Assembly (NCBI GenBank): GCA_034508935.3
Contig: CM067445.1
Span: 8,644,449 to 8,708,448 of the forward strand
Reading direction: 5' to 3'
Length of the DNA stretch: 64,000 nt
Origin: Berghia stephanieae
Taxonomy: Eukaryota; Mollusca; Gastropoda; Nudibranchia; Aeolidiidae
Shown: piece by piece, positions 47,588-60,904 of the stretch
How the letters are laid out: each line of letters begins with the position of its first letter
How positions within the stretch are numbered: position 1 is the stretch's first letter
Position numbers and translations under genes: made by a program
The notes under the pieces: model-generated
The model's database searches: none
The model's input: only the letters and a program-made list of their open reading frames with translations
What the model was told of the DNA's origin: nothing

Positions 47588-48422
47588 GACAGCAAGAAGA
47601 ATCACAGTCTCAGCCAATTTGAAGGGAAGATGAATTACATGAAAAAAGGTTTGGTTCATTGTTCCATAAAATACAATCACGTACCGCAGACGCGAAATCG
47701 TTTCTAGATTAGTGCCTACGCTGTCAGTCATTTTATATTTCATATTTCATCCAATGATATAATGTTTTATTGCTTAGACTCTCAAAAGAATTGTTAGACC
47801 TACTATAGATTTTCTGTAAGCATGGGATCTAGAACAAAATTATTTTTTAAATTATTATTTCGTTTAGTTTGTTATACGTGATTGTGGCACTAATTTGTGA
47901 AATTTCATTTGTGAAGTAAGACAAGGTATTCTATAAAATATCGTTCAAAAAGTGACTATCGATTAAGTGAATTGCTGCGTTTATATTTTTTTGTAGTGCG
48001 GGGGAAGGAAGACAGGAAATCGAAAAAATGTCATATGGAGAAAACCTCTCACAGACCAACATAATTTATATCCAAACCGTTATAAGTGCTCATCGTGATG
48101 TAGTCAGTAAACCATCAAACCATTAGGTGATTAAGAAATAAGTTAAGCTAGTATTTTATATAGCAGAGAAGCGCTAAGAGACGTCTTGTTAAGATCAATA
48201 TATTATTCATACAAACATACATACATTCATACATACTTAATTAGATACTACTTACTTAATTACTAACTTTCTGAGGTACATTCATAAAGACTTACATACA
48301 TTTATACATACATACAAAGAAACGTAAGTTAGGGAAAGAGGTAGAGAAAGTAATAGAGATAAATAGATAGATAGAGAGAGCAAGAGTAAGTTGTAAGAGA
48401 AATAGAAAGAAGAGAGAAAAGA

Positions 48423-48423
<1 letters not shown>

Positions 48424-48470
<47 letters not shown>
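48424..48470 (+). repeat. (GA)n leader of cassette K
   Basis: GA run within a duplicate of the J leader; ACATACAT, AGAAACG and AGATAGATAGAG precede both. Confidence 0.9.
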
Positions 48471-48471
<1 letters not shown>

Positions 48472-48549
48472 TAGAGCCAATACTTACCCACAAATGTTTT
48501 GTTGTCGTACACTTGTTCCACTCCAGTTATAATTGGTTTCCTTCCCCAG

Positions 48550-48622
48550 TTATTCCGGATCAACAGAACACACGAGATCCAATAAACGTGGTCGTGCTGA
48601 GAAAAAGGAAACTGAAAGGTAA
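48550..48622 (+). CDS. Terminal-exon cassette K (GA-leader subtype)
   Basis: Acceptor GGTTTCCTTCCCCAG ends at 48549. One leftover T, 23 codons YSGSTEHTRSNKRGRAEKKE, TER, and TAA (48620-48622). Changes relative to J are mostly amino-acid changing (K/R, P/R, R/E, K/E, D/E) with the SNKRG core kept. The CAGGTAAGA at J's stop reads AAGGTAAGA here. Confidence 0.5.
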
Positions 48623-49598
48623 GACAGCAAGAAGAATCACAGTCTCAGCCCATTTGAAGGAGAAATTAATTACATGGAAAAAGGTTTGGTTCATTGTTCG
48701 GGAACAAGAAAATAACTTACCAGATTCACAGATTGTTTCTAAATTAGTTCCTACGCCTTCAGTCTATTTGTACTTCATATTTTATCCAATGGTATCATTT
48801 TGTATTGCTTAGACTCTAAAATAATTGCCAGATCAACTAAAAATTTTCTGTAAGCATGTAATCCAGAACGAAATTGTTGGCTTTTTTAACAATTATTATT
48901 TTGTTTAGTTTGCTACGTCAATGTGGCAACAATCCGTGACATTTCATTGGTGAAAAAAGACAGGGTATTCTATAAAAACATAATTCAAAAATTGACTATC
49001 CATTAAGATACTTGCTGCGTCTATGGTTTTTATAGAGTGGGGGTAGGAAGACAGGAAATTGAAAGATTGCCATACTATGGAGAAAACCTTTCAATGGCCA
49101 ATACATCGCATACTTCAAGTTTATAGATAATACTCTCTCTGATATACCAACATTCTGATCCTTAGAGCAAAACGCTCAATACATATCTTTTTAAAATCTT
49201 TATTTTATCCCAAAACGTACGCCCCATTTTAAGTGAATCAGTGGTAAGGCTTACTTTGGCTAGGGGATAAAATCAGAATGGCATTTTATTTCCAGATCGG
49301 CTATGGTTTTTCACATGGTGAGCGTATATGTGTGTGTATGTGTGTCTGTGCTTGTGTCTGTATGTATTTGTTCTGTATGCGTTTTGTGTATTTGTTGTTA
49401 TAAATTATTGTGTATGTTATGAGTTGTTTCAATCACATCTGTTTATTCTTTACTCAGAGCAAACATGAGCATTTAAGAACACACCCGCCACTAAAGCACG
49501 TCGTTATGAAGATTCTTATATGACAGATCAAATGGAACGATAATTTGGAACCGAAATTCTATTTTTATCAACTAATCTAATCTGTTTGTTATCCGCCA

Positions 49599-49853
49599 TT
49601 TAACCAGTTAACTTCCGTACTCTGGAAAGACACGTATTTAAAATTTTGGCCAGAAAACACGTCCTCAAATAACGGTCGATTTAAATGACTCTCATATTGG
49701 CAAAAACTCTCAAATCTGGGCGCCATCGAAATCCCAGGTTTGAGAGCTTTTGCATGAGGAGGGTCATTTAAATCGATCGCTATTTGAAGCACAAGATGTT
49801 TGGCCAAAATTTCCAAAGCATGTCTTTCCATAGTACAGTAGTCAATTGGTTAA
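49599..49853. mobile_element. Foldback element, copy 4
   Basis: 255 bp with near-complete inverted arms. TTTAACCAGTTAACTTCCG is mirrored by GTCAATTGGTTAA, GTATTTAAAATTTTGGCCAG by TTGGCCAAAATTTCC, CGGTCGATTTAAATGACTCT by GGGTCATTTAAATCGATCGC, and CTCTCAAATCTGGG by CCCAGGTTTGAGAG. Confidence 0.9.
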
Positions 49854-50008
49854 TGTTGTCATCACATCTGAATCCATATAAGTAATATTGATTAAGTGCC
49901 TTACACAGTGTAAAGGTTTTCTAAATAATTTTCGTCCATTCGATCTCTGACTACTAAACACCACAAAAATAGTACCTATGTCAGCTTGCACATTTAAATA
50001 ACAGTTCA

Positions 50009-50188
50009 TATAGATAGTATGCGCTTGGCTCAGAAGCTCATAACAATTGCCATCCGGAAGTATATCGGACCAACACACAAAACCGTGTGTATCCCTGAAC
50101 ATTTATAGTCAGGTTAATACAGTTCAGTGAGCATTACTCATAAACGCGGATGGCAAAAATCAATAACAAAGACTTCGAACTATCTATA
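50009..50188. mobile_element. MITE with TATAGATAGT termini, copy 3
   Basis: Perfect TATAGATAGT...ACTATCTATA termini, inner perfect pair TTGCCATCCG (50047) and CGGATGGCAA (50147), 180 bp. It is present here but absent between foldback and SINE in the 2.1 and 44.0 kb duplicates, so its insertion is visible by comparison. Confidence 0.88.
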
Positions 50189-50204
50189 GTGGAAAAGTCA
50201 TCAT

Positions 50205-50378
50205 GTGTAACCCGGCGACTCAATCAGAGCCAGAAAAGACGGGTGAATTAATGTGTGGCTATGCGGTATTGTGGTTTGGGTCTAACCTTTGTTTCGAAAG
50301 ATCCTGGGTTCGAGTCCCACTCTGATCGCGCATAGTTGAGTCCTCGTAAGAGGCTCTTTGCTCCAGTATAAATTGAAT
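50205..50378 (+). mobile_element. tRNA-derived SINE, family 1, cut by gap
   Basis: GGGTTCGAGTCCCACTCTGA B-box at about 50308, GCATAGTTGAGTCC, then the assembly gap removes the tail. Confidence 0.85.
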
Positions 50379-50478
50379 NNNNNNNNNNNNNNNNNNNNNN
50401 NNNNNNNNNNNNNNNNNNNNNNNNNNNNNNNNNNNNNNNNNNNNNNNNNNNNNNNNNNNNNNNNNNNNNNNNNNNNNN
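50379..50478. other. Assembly gap (100 N)
   Basis: Exactly 100 N, the usual length for a gap of unknown size. Sequence character changes abruptly across it. Confidence 1.
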
Positions 50479-51249
50479 GTTTACCTGAGGGGGGCTGGGG
50501 GGTTCCCCAAATTGTCCTGTCACTTTTCCCGGGCCCCATATGCCCGGTATATTCTGTCCCTCTGTCCTGCAGTTTTGACGGCTGTAATGGGGAAGATTTT
50601 ATTATCTTTGCATATACTGAGTCATTGGTAACATTGCAAAATGTTTTTCAAAGTGACCAAATAAGTATTCACAGTTTTTAAATATCAAACATCACGTTTG
50701 GTCATTTTGATCACTTGACACATGGGTATTTTTTTACAACTTTCAAAAACAAAGCACGTTTTTCGTTAACGGGGAAAATTTACCCAAAACCTTTGGGACA
50801 GCAACAAATCATGTGATCGATGACTTGGTTGGACGAAAACCTAAATATAGTTTCGCTCCCATTGAATAATTTGACATCATAACCCCAGCACGGTAAGCTT
50901 GACGGGAAATGGGCGTGTTCATTTCCGCACAATCATGCATCTAGCAATTTTTCCTGTTTATTGTGGATGTGGGAAAAATGATGGAGAGCAAACTAATAAA
51001 AAAAAACCCAAGGAGGATGTGCGTTTGTTCAGTTTTATTTGAACAGACAACAAGTTGGCGATTTACATGCGCTATTTGAAAATGTGAAAAGTAATGATAA
51101 AAGATTCTTTAATTAGGGAGAAATAATCCTTGGAGGGAAAATAGGAGATGCTTTTTTTACATCTATCTAGACAAGAGAGTAAATCATTCATTTGAAAAAA
51201 TTCATTTTCAAATTTAAAAGGGGGGAAAGGCCGTGTTATTCATGAAAAG

Positions 51250-51620
51250 AGGAAAGCGCGGTATGTTAATTTCACGTAAAGTCTCTTTGAGACCGTACAT
51301 TTTGGCCCCATCCTTCGTGTGTCCATGTGACGGCTTTCCCTCAATTAGCTTCCATTTAAAAACAGTCACATTTTTTCCCTTGTAAAAGTCCCGTCAACGC
51401 TCCTAACACTGCTTGCCTTATCCTATGTAACGGGGGCCTAAAACATCGTGCTGTCTTTTCCATCATTCAGCCCTTCTTTTTGATCTTTTAAACAAGTATG
51501 TCTGACTTTTTCCGTAGTCTATTTAGAACCTTTATTCACTTTAATAATTTTTTTTCTTTGAGCAGTTGGAGACGTACCCTGTTGCAATATTTCTGGATGT
51601 CACTGACCCCCTACATGGGG
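51250..51620 (-). repeat. Inverted copy of the 11.4-12.6 kb repeat
   Basis: Reverse complement of GGTCTCAAAGAGACTTTACG, GTCACATGGACACACGAAGG, GTTAGGAGCGTTGACGG and AATATTGCAGCAGGGT, in the expected order but with many errors. Confidence 0.8.
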
Positions 51621-51949
51621 AAAATTTAAATCTTTAACTATAAAAAGAAACAGTCTGTTATTTATAATTCGTCGTTAATCACAACAAACCAAAAACAAAA
51701 CAAAAACAACACGTAAATAAACAAAAACCCAAAAAAAAACAAACAAAACATAGCAAAAAAAAAAAACCCCAAAAACAATCAAACAAAAAAAACCCTCAAA
51801 AAACAAAACAAATGGAGTTTGATCCCATGTGCTAAAAAGTTCTTTTTCGTGGGCCTTTTTTTCCCGGATCTTTTTCCCCTAAATACTTTAAAAAAAGCAT
51901 ATTGCATACGACGTTTACTGGTGGAGAAGCCTGCAACTTATCACATAGT

Positions 51950-53000
51950 TTCGAGGAGTATATTTCCCCGCTCCCTCGGGGATTGAATTTTTCCAAACCG
52001 AACCCTTTCCTTCTCGCTTATACATCTCTGTCCGTGGTCAAGGAATCCGCTACAAGGGCCATTTCGGCTCGAAAAAGGGGGGACCGTCCATTATGCCTTG
52101 AGAGGGGTATCCCAATTCCCTCTATCTTTTGGGTCTTATTCCAGCCCCTTCGTAATCGTCTCCCCCCCGAACCTCGGGGGTCTGGATTGCTGCCATTAAA
52201 CGGGCCCCATTCTCTAGGCTTGTGTCCCCCCCGGTTTCCCGACACATGTGCATCGACTTGCAAAGTCTAACATCAATTTCCCAACGTTCCGCTTCTACCT
52301 CGCACTGGAGCGCAATACTCCGCGGCGGAATAGCATAGTGTCAAAGGGGCACGTCCTCAGGAGCGCTTGGTTATCACCAATTGGGTTTATCCCACCAAAC
52401 TTCCTCAGAAGGGTGTTTTTGTTTCTCTATCTTCCCCGGGTACTCCGTCGAGATGCACCCCAAAGCCAAAAGGGTGGGGTCCAGCGTCACCTCTAGGTAA
52501 ATTTTTGGTACGGCTTTATATGGGAGTAGCTGGTCCCCGACGAGAACGTTCAGTTTACGGGTGTGCCAGCCACTGAATAATTGTGGAAAGCAGTGACCAC
52601 GGTTTTCAAAGTGTTCATCTTCAGGCACCAAATTGTCGAAGTAGGATTTTTATTCTATTCGGTGAAAGTCCTCGCTGAGTATGCTGTCGAGACGGGGGCC
52701 ACACTTTACATTGAGCAAAGAGTTCCCAATCGGCCGCGTATCCCGCCTCAGGAGGAAGTGTTCGCATGTCCCTAATTAAAACATTAAGCCACATTGGTGC
52801 TAGAACCGAACCTCATTCATAAACTTCCTAACTTTACTCTACGCCCCCAAAGCGACGTGGAATTTTTTTTTTCTCCTTTAGATTGAAGAGAACACCTTCA
52901 AGGTCTTTTTGCCCTTCTGATCTTTGCAAGTTTGAGCATTAATCCTCGCACCAGACCATATCGCACGCCGCCGATATGTCTATAGATACAGCACCAGTTT
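51950..53000 (-). pseudogene. LINE reverse-transcriptase remnant in noisy sequence
   Basis: Reading leftward: SIDISAACDMVW (near 52985), a GSVLAPMW...RDM block (near 52805), GYAADWELFAQCK (YADDW-type catalytic block, near 52735), then YLEVTLDPTLL (near 52470) and a C-terminal piece. These are the A, B, C and later RT blocks of a jockey-like non-LTR element. Frequent frame changes may be sequencing errors, not mutations. Confidence 0.7.
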
Positions 53001-54325
53001 GCAGTTTTTTTCTCAAAACCCTGCCTCAAAAAGATATGTAAGGGCATTTTTCCTGTTCCGTGGTGAAAACCTCCTTCTCTGAGTTCCGGCCTTCCGGGTG
53101 GCGGGCAGCGTCTTGGCCCGGCCGCGAGTTTTTTTTTTGCACCCGTTTGGGGAACAGGGCCAAGTTTTAAAATGGGTCAGGAGGTTCCTCCATGACTCTG
53201 ATTCGAGGAAAAAATAATCACGTGACAGTACTATTTTTACGTGTCGTTTTGTCAACGAAGAGAAGAGAGAGGGGGAGAGAGAAAAGGGAGAGAGAGAGGG
53301 GAGAGAGAGGGAGAGAGGTGTTTTTTTTGGTTGAATTTTAAAACTATCAACTGGAGCGTGATTTATTTTTCAATGTAAACATGCAACAACACGGTTTTGT
53401 ATTCTTTTTGACGTTAGTCAAGCAGTGGATTTTAAAAATGATTATGAAAAAATTTTCTGATTATTTACAAAGCGACTACCGACAAATAACCAGCAAAAAA
53501 TATAAATTTTATACAAAAACAAAAACAAAAAAATGATCGTCAAAACCCCCAAACCTGGGAGTTTAGCGAGTCAAAAGGGACAAAGAAAAGCACTATATAG
53601 AGATACTAGATTTCCTTTAATTTTTGTTTATAATCTTAATTTAAAATGTTTTTTTATGAATATTCAAATTTCCCCCTTTTTTTTTTGGTGTTTTTTTTTA
53701 AATTTCAATCCAAAATTTCGGTTTAAATTTTAAAACTATAATTAAATTTTATCGCCATTTTTAAAAAGGGCCCAAAATTGGGGCTTTTGGTTTTTTTTAA
53801 AAAAAAATGATGGGCTACAATTTATATATGCCTTCTTTTACTTTTAAATTTTTGGCCCCAAATTTTGGGGGGTTTTTTGGGGGTTTTTTTAATTTTTTTT
53901 TATGTAATGCTAAAAAGGGGGTTTTGCACTTTGGCGTTTTGCCTAAAAAATTTCGAAATTTGAATATTCATTTTTTCCTTTTAAAAAAAAAACTACTAGC
54001 TAAAAAAAGTTTTAAAAAGACAATCGCTGTCAGACTATTATAAATCATTTCAATTATATTGGATTTAAAAAATTGTTTTGGGTACCTACTTTACTAAATT
54101 TTTTAAAGAAGAAAATATTGAAAAATTTTAAAATTTTTAAAAAAATTTTTTTTTCCATTGGGAAAATTAAAGCTATATAAGTCAACCATTTTTGGTAATG
54201 TCGAGTGGAGGTATAAAAAAACTTGTGAAATTAGCCCAAAAAAACGAAGTTAAAAGAAGATAAAATTATAATGAAATAATATTATATAATATATATTAAT
54301 ATAATTATAAAAATAAATATAAAAT

Positions 54326-54356
<31 letters not shown>

Positions 54357-54491
54357 TATAATAGATATATAGTATGTATATAAAATAATAATTTCCCAAG
54401 TAAACACAAAAAATTTTTGTTTTTTTTTCTGGGAAATGATGGATAAACATTGATGAGGAGGGGGGGGAGGATTTTTGTGAGAAGAAGATTT

Positions 54492-54529
<38 letters not shown>

Positions 54530-55339
54530 ATGATGATGATGGTGGTGGTGGTGTTGAGCATGATGATGATGGTGGCAGGGGGAGGGGGAAAAGGGGGGGA
54601 CCATTATAGTTGTAAGTGTAAGGGGGCCCATGCAATAAATGGTAAAATTGGGCCCACACATTTTCAATGTATTTGTGTAACATATTTTTTTCCCGCATCT
54701 ACCCCCACTACGACTGGGGGGGCTATACTTTTAAGACAACAATAGTGTAGTCTAATATCCCATTGCCAACTGATATTTTTAAACTTCACCTAAGTATATC
54801 AAACATTAGAAATAAAAAATAGGTCTGTATATTATCTTTTTCAATTCTTCTTCTTCTTTTTAATTCTTCTTCTTCTTCTTTTTCTTCTTCTTCTTCTTTT
54901 TCTTCTTCTTCTTCTTCTTCTTGTGTATTTTTGGAGTTTGCCAAAGTAAACTGAAAAATAAGAAATAATTTTTTTATTGAGAAAATAATTCCGAAGAATG
55001 CCCGGGCCCAAAATTTTTAAAAATAATTTATGTGTGTCATTGAGAAAGCTTTGCTATATTTAAGTTTCCCGGAACGGTTTAGCTCGTTGAAAACACTTTT
55101 TTGTTTTTTTTTTTATTTTTTTTTTTTTTGTTGTTTTTTTTTTTTTTTTTGGGGGGGGGGGGGGTTTTTTGTTTCTTCTAAATTATTTTTTTTAAAAATT
55201 TTTTGCAGCTTTAAAAATTTTTTCCCAAATCACGGGTTGTGAAATAATTTTCACCTAAATATAGTAAAAAACCCTACAGAGATAGACCCTAAAATGCATT
55301 TGATTTGTGTAACGTATTTTTCTTTTTGCACCCACCCAC

Positions 55340-58300
55340 ACTACGCTGAAATGCCCTACACTTCTTTTCTTCTTCTCTTCTTCTTCTTCTTCTTAACAAT
55401 AAAAAAAAACGGTTGGCGAACATTTTGTAGTGTGAAGTGTAGTACCCAAAACGCACACCCTTGACCCACTTTGGACAACGCGGGGGCGGGACCTTTTCCC
55501 TTGTCCGACCTCTGCCCGCGGTTTTCCCATTGTGGCCATGCTAAAAGTAGGGGCGGGCTAGTTGGCAAAGGGGGGTTATTCTCAGATGACGTCACAAAAT
55601 GGACCAAACTCGCGGCCGCCCCCCCCGGGGTTTAATAGAACTCGCCCCCATTAATGTGCAAAAGCGCTCAGTAGTGAATGTGTTTGTAACGGGTCGGCCC
55701 CTTCCCCGGTTTCCCTGATTTCAAGATGGCGACAATTTTTGCGTGCTTCCACACTTTTTGGGATTTTTTTCCGTTTGCACGGACATCAACATTGCCAGGG
55801 GGCCCCGGGGGCCAGATGTGTCACCATATGGGGATATACATCGTCTATTCTTTGTTTTTGCAGTTTTTTAAAAATCGCCAATTGCTGCACCCACTTTTCA
55901 CTGAACTGACTCCCCAAAAAGGGTAGCGAGTCCAAAATCGTACGGAAAACGCCTTGCTACACGCGCCAAAAGCCGGGCTTTGGGGAAAATTTTTCTAGGG
56001 GTTTTTTATTTTCCCCTGGAAAATTGTATCTGCCTACACTCTGGTGCAGCTTTCGAAAAATTTTCCCGGTCCGTATCCAATTTCTTTATGGGCGCCAAAG
56101 GTGGCAAACTAGAGTATGTAAAGTCGAGTTTTTTAAACTTCTCCTGCCACCGTTGCATCCTTCCTTCTGCCAAGACTGAAGTAGTCTACGTCCTGGGACG
56201 GGGTTCTGCTGGTACTCCTTGTACGCTTTTCCAAATTTTCCTTCGTCCAGCAGGGAGAGAAAAATTTTCCCGTTTGCCCATGGAATAGAGCGGTAGGCTC
56301 TTAACCAGCACCTTTTTAATCTGGTTATTTTCTCTGATTTGGGAGAGATGGCGGGGACAAACCTGCTCGATATGGGAACTGAAGGCCCCGTTAGCCTTCC
56401 TAAATTTTTTCATCTCTAGTTTGGGGGGGAGAGGACTCCCCCCCTGGGGATTGTCTCCCCCTTTGTGACAAGAACCGCCCTGTGCTGGCTATGGGGGAAA
56501 GTCCCCAAAGGGGGCTGTCCCTTAAACGTGAGGGGGGGGTCAAAGTATAACCCCTTTTTATGGAAAGTTTTCGTCTTTCATTTATCGTTTCAGATCTTGG
56601 CATCCTTTTTTTTGTTTTAGTTCGGGGTTTTTTAAAGCAGATGGAAAGTTTCTCTTGCAGATTCTGTGATGCAGTTTAAATACTTGATTCCAGTTTCCCC
56701 ATCTATATTTAAAAACTAAGGTCAAGTTTTCAATTTTTTTTCCACGCATTCTTTGTAATAAATTTTTTTAAATTTATCGTTAATTTCAATAAACTAATTG
56801 CATTTTTTTGGGTTTCCATTTTCTTTTTCTTCATTAGTTTAAGTTTTATTTTTAGCGGGGCCCTTGACAGGCCGGTGGTCACTTTTTCAATCTGTGCTTG
56901 GAATATTTTTTTGCGTTTCTTACGATATTTCAGAATCGACTTTGGGAAAACCCGAAAAAAAAGCAAAAAATTTTTTTAAAAAAGGCCACCTGGGCTTATT
57001 TCCCTGCCACTTCTTTCCATCGTGGATTAAACGAAAGTATTGATAATTTGTAATGTTTTCCCAAACAGAGAACCTGGAAGAGTGGCGAAAAAGTCTTTTT
57101 CGCGTGGGGCTTTCAAATGGGATTAACTGCCCAGTCTTTTTCATCCTGGGCCCCCTTTTAGCTTCCCAAACCCCCGGGGAATTGTTTAAAGCTTAGCTGG
57201 AAAAAAAAACAATGTCAACAGGGACAAAGATTTTCGAAAAAAAACGGAAAAATGGGCGAAAAAAAAACGAAAATTGTTTACAAAGAATGTATAAAAATTT
57301 TTTTTACCCAGAAAAAAAAAATTCGAGAAAAAAAGGATGTCTCTTGTTTTAATTTTTTTAAAAACAACCCTTGATACAAGTAGATGTTAAGATATCAAAA
57401 AACTTTGATTTTCTTTTTAATTTTCTTTTTAACCCCCGAAAGAAATATTTATATTTTTATAAACAATCACATTGAAAAATTGGGGAAAGATTGCGTCTTT
57501 ATATAAAACATATATTGGGAAAAAAAAAAAAATTTTAAATGGGCCATATCGGTCCAACTTCATCCAAAAGGCATGCCCAAATCCAAAATTGATTCAATAT
57601 TTTCCCCTGTGCCTTTGGTTGACTGAACGGTCCCTCGAAAGGAAACATTCATTTAACCGTCTGGGTTTTTCCAAAAAAAGGGCCCATTTTTATTTGGTGG
57701 TTATGGGGAACACAAAAAGGTTTTTCCCTTTTTTAAACCAGTTTTTTGTTTTTAAGAAAGGGCGGCACGACCAAAGGGAAAAAAAATAATGGATGCACAG
57801 ACCTAAGGATCATCACACTTATTTCTTCCTTTATGAAAAGCAAAAATACTGTGACGGCTTTAAACAGAATTGGGTTAATTCCGGGAGGACGAGTGACGCA
57901 TGCGCACAACCAACATGACTTTCTCTCTCTAAAAACCTTTTTGGGCCCGGGACTCAAGACTATGGGTGACGGCCAATCGAGGGACCCCCAAAATCTTCCG
58001 CAATCTCATTCCCTATAAGACGGGGGGTTTCTCTTCATGAGTTCACATCGTAATACAAAGGCTCAGCTAAATTGTTTGACGACAAAAAATCAAATTTTGG
58101 AAAAACGGGGAAAAAAAAGAGTCACAAGCTGATCCATTTTTATCATCTATGGGAGTAAACAAAAGGCAACGTGGTGGGAAAAAATTAAAAAACATTTTTT
58201 TTTAATTGAAAGAAGCAATCCCGATGGCCAAAACCCAAAATTTAAAACGTTCCTTCAAAAAATCAGAAACTCTGGGGAACCCTGTCTGGCAATTAACTTT

Positions 58301-58930
58301 CCCCGTGGTTGTTTTTTTTTTTTTTTCGTTGAATAGTTGATAAAAAACGTGATCTGAATAGATATTGGGAAAAAACCCTTTTAGTTTTTATTTGTAACTT
58401 AACTATTTTAAAGATACAACCAAATTTTTTATTAACACCATTACTTATATTTTCTAGCGTTCAAATTAATCATAACAAGAAAAAATCCCAAAATTTAAAA
58501 AGTTTTAAAAGGCCTTGTTTGGGGTCCCTCGACTAGGAAATAAAAACCCTTTGTGTTTAAAATCGGTAAAAAGTTTTTTTTCTTTTTCAGTTGGTAAATT
58601 GATATTTCAAAAAAATATTTTGCGGAAGGAAAACAATTCGCCATTTTTAGGGGTCCCAAAGGTCAAATGAAATAACACATTTAACAATTAATTACTCGTT
58701 AATTATCGTTTTGTAGACATCTTTAAGAACATCCCAAAAATTTTTTTTTTAAAAAAAATACAGTACCCCTTTTTTTTAAAAATTCCTTCGAATTTGACGA
58801 ATTTTTCTTTGTTTTTAAATTTTTTGAAAAATAAAATTTTCACTTTTTAAAGTAGCACTGAACCGCACTATTTTTTTTAAATTTTTGGGTTGAAAAAAAA
58901 AAGCATTACCCAAATTAAAAAAAATAAACA
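55340..58930 (-). repeat. Left arm of a large inverted repeat
   Basis: Degraded reverse complement of about 60490-64000. Anchors: GGACATCAACATTGCC (55780) with GGCAATGTTTGATGTCC (63542); GCATGCGCACAACCAACATG (57899) with 61488; GGCAACGTGGTGGG (58166) with 61235; AGTAGCACTGAACCGCAC (58850) with 60545. It contains the 555-bp insertion and LINE pieces of the right arm. Confidence 0.85.
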
Positions 58931-59208
58931 TATTTTTTAATTATTATTAATTATAATTTTATTATTATTATTATTATTATTATTATATTATTATTCTTTA
59001 AATTATTAAATTATTATTATTATTATTTTTATTTTTATTATTATTATTATTATAATTTTTATTTAAATTTTTAAATATTTTTTAAATATATATATCACCA
59101 TCTTCTTTTTTTTTTTATTTTTTTTTTTATTTTTTATTTTTTTTTTTTTTTTATTATTTTTTTTTTTTTTTTTTTTTTATTTTATATTGTTATTAATTAT
59201 AATAATTA

Positions 59209-59242
<34 letters not shown>

Positions 59243-59426
59243 ATTATTATTATTATTATTAATAATATAATAATAATAATAATATAATAATAATAATAAT
59301 AATATAATTAAATATTAATAATTATAATATTATAATAATATATAATAATAATATAATAATAATAATAATAATAATATATAATAATAATATTATAATAATA
59401 ATAATATAATAATGATGATGATGATG

Positions 59427-59479
<53 letters not shown>

Positions 59480-59533
59480 TATAATAATAATAATAATAAT
59501 AATAATTAATAATAATAATATAATAATGATAAT

Positions 59534-59629
<96 letters not shown>

Positions 59630-59771
59630 CAATAAGAAGATGAAGAAGAAGAAGAAGAAGAAGAAGAAGAAGAAGAAGAAGAAGAAGAAGAAGAAGAAGA
59701 AGAAGAAGAAGAAGAAGAATAAGAAGAAGAAGAAGAAGAATGGTGATAATAATAATAATAAATTTAATAAT

Positions 59772-59816
<45 letters not shown>

Positions 59817-59847
59817 TAATAATAATATAATAATAATAATAATAATA

Positions 59848-59886
<39 letters not shown>

Positions 59887-59912
59887 TATTATAATAATAA
59901 TAATAACATAAT
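58931..59912 (+). repeat. (ATT)n/(AAT)n/(AAG)n hinge
   Basis: Poly-T and ATT-rich noise to about 59270, then AAT triplets, a clean (AAG)n at 59634-59740 and AAT again. It lies at the centre of the inverted repeat. Confidence 0.95.
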
Positions 59913-59914
59913 AG

Positions 59915-60900
59915 GACGTGGATTAAGTTGATAAGTATCTTTTCTTTGGAACAAGTCGAGTTTTTGCACTTTTCAGTAAACTCTATCATAATTGGTGATA
60001 ACTCATTTAAATGTTGTGTATTTTGCTTTTAACTTTATCTGTTTGTTACTGACATCCAAAACAGTAAACTGTTTTATTTGAGTAAGAGATAAAGTATTTG
60101 CAAGTTATAATTATAAAGAGAAATTTCTTTATTCGTCTAAAAATCAAATCAAGGGCAAAAACTCGTACACATCGAATGAATTTTTTTAAAGGTGTGCCGT
60201 AATATTTTGACGTATAATACAGTTTTTTATGTTTTTTAAAAATGCTATAAAATATCGATAATTTGCAAGTAATTAAATGTTTAGTATAGATGACTTCAAC
60301 TTGATTGGCCTCTGGTGACCTTCAAGAAGTCGAATTGAAATTCCAATCGGCCAGATTTATTCCTAACATTTCAAATTTACCATATTTGAAGAAAAATAAA
60401 GTTACAAAAGGAAGGTGAAACATCTTGAGTCTTTGCACGATGCAGTGATTCTTCTGTTAATGGGCGACAACTCAATCAAATACTGTTTGATTTGCTTATA
60501 TTTGTATATGCTTTTTACTCACACCCAAAAAGTAATATAAAATAGTGCGGTTCACGTGCTACTTTAAAAAGTGTAATGATTTTATTCATCTAAAAATCAA
60601 AGCAAGAGAAATAATTCGTACTAATCGAAGTGAATATTAACAAAAGTGTACATGTAATTTGTTTAACAAAAAAAAAGTTTTGTATGTTCTTAAAGATGTC
60701 ATACAATAACGATAATTAACGAGTAATTAATTGTTAAATGTAGTTGATTTCATTTGACCTTTAGTGACCTCTCAACTGGTCGAATTGTAATTCCATTCCG
60801 CAAAATATTTTTTGAACATATCAATCTTACCAACTGTAAAGAAAAATAAACTATTACACGATTTTGAAACACTACGAGTTTTTATTTCACTAGTCGATGA
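59915..60900 (+). repeat. Two diverged tandem units of about 490 bp
   Basis: TTTATTCGTCTAAAAATCAA, TTTTATGTTTTTTAAAAATG, ATATCGATAATTTGCAAGTA and TGGCCTCTGGTGACCTTCAA recur as TTTATTCATCTAAAAATCAA, TTTTGTATGTTCTTAAAGAT, ATAACGATAATTAACGAGTA and GACCTTTAGTGACCTCTC about 480 bp later. Confidence 0.8.
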
Positions 60901-60904
60901 CTCT

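Larger units (their letters stand above)
48700..50210 (+). repeat. Downstream flank block, copy 3
   Basis: Aligns with 1063-2270 and 43200-44150: ATTTTATCCAATGG, the G-run and AGGAAGACAGGAAATTGAAAG, TTTATAGATAATACTCTCTC, TG-rich run, foldback, then a MITE not present in copy 1, then the SINE. Confidence 0.85.
50479..58930. other. Noisy, probably unpolished sequence
   Basis: Runs such as TTTTTTTTAAAAAAAA, GGGGGGTTTT and CCCCCC replace mixed sequence throughout. Where a clean counterpart exists (11.7-12.0 kb, 60.5-64.0 kb) this region differs chiefly by homopolymer extension and base smearing. I call no host gene inside it. SSRs: (TA)n at 54285-54370, (GAT)n at 54493-54545, (CTT)n at 54845-54921. 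Confidence 0.75.

Noticed and set aside
51902-52576. Plus-strand frames in the noisy segment
   Set aside because: Antisense to LINE RT pieces and shaped by consensus errors.
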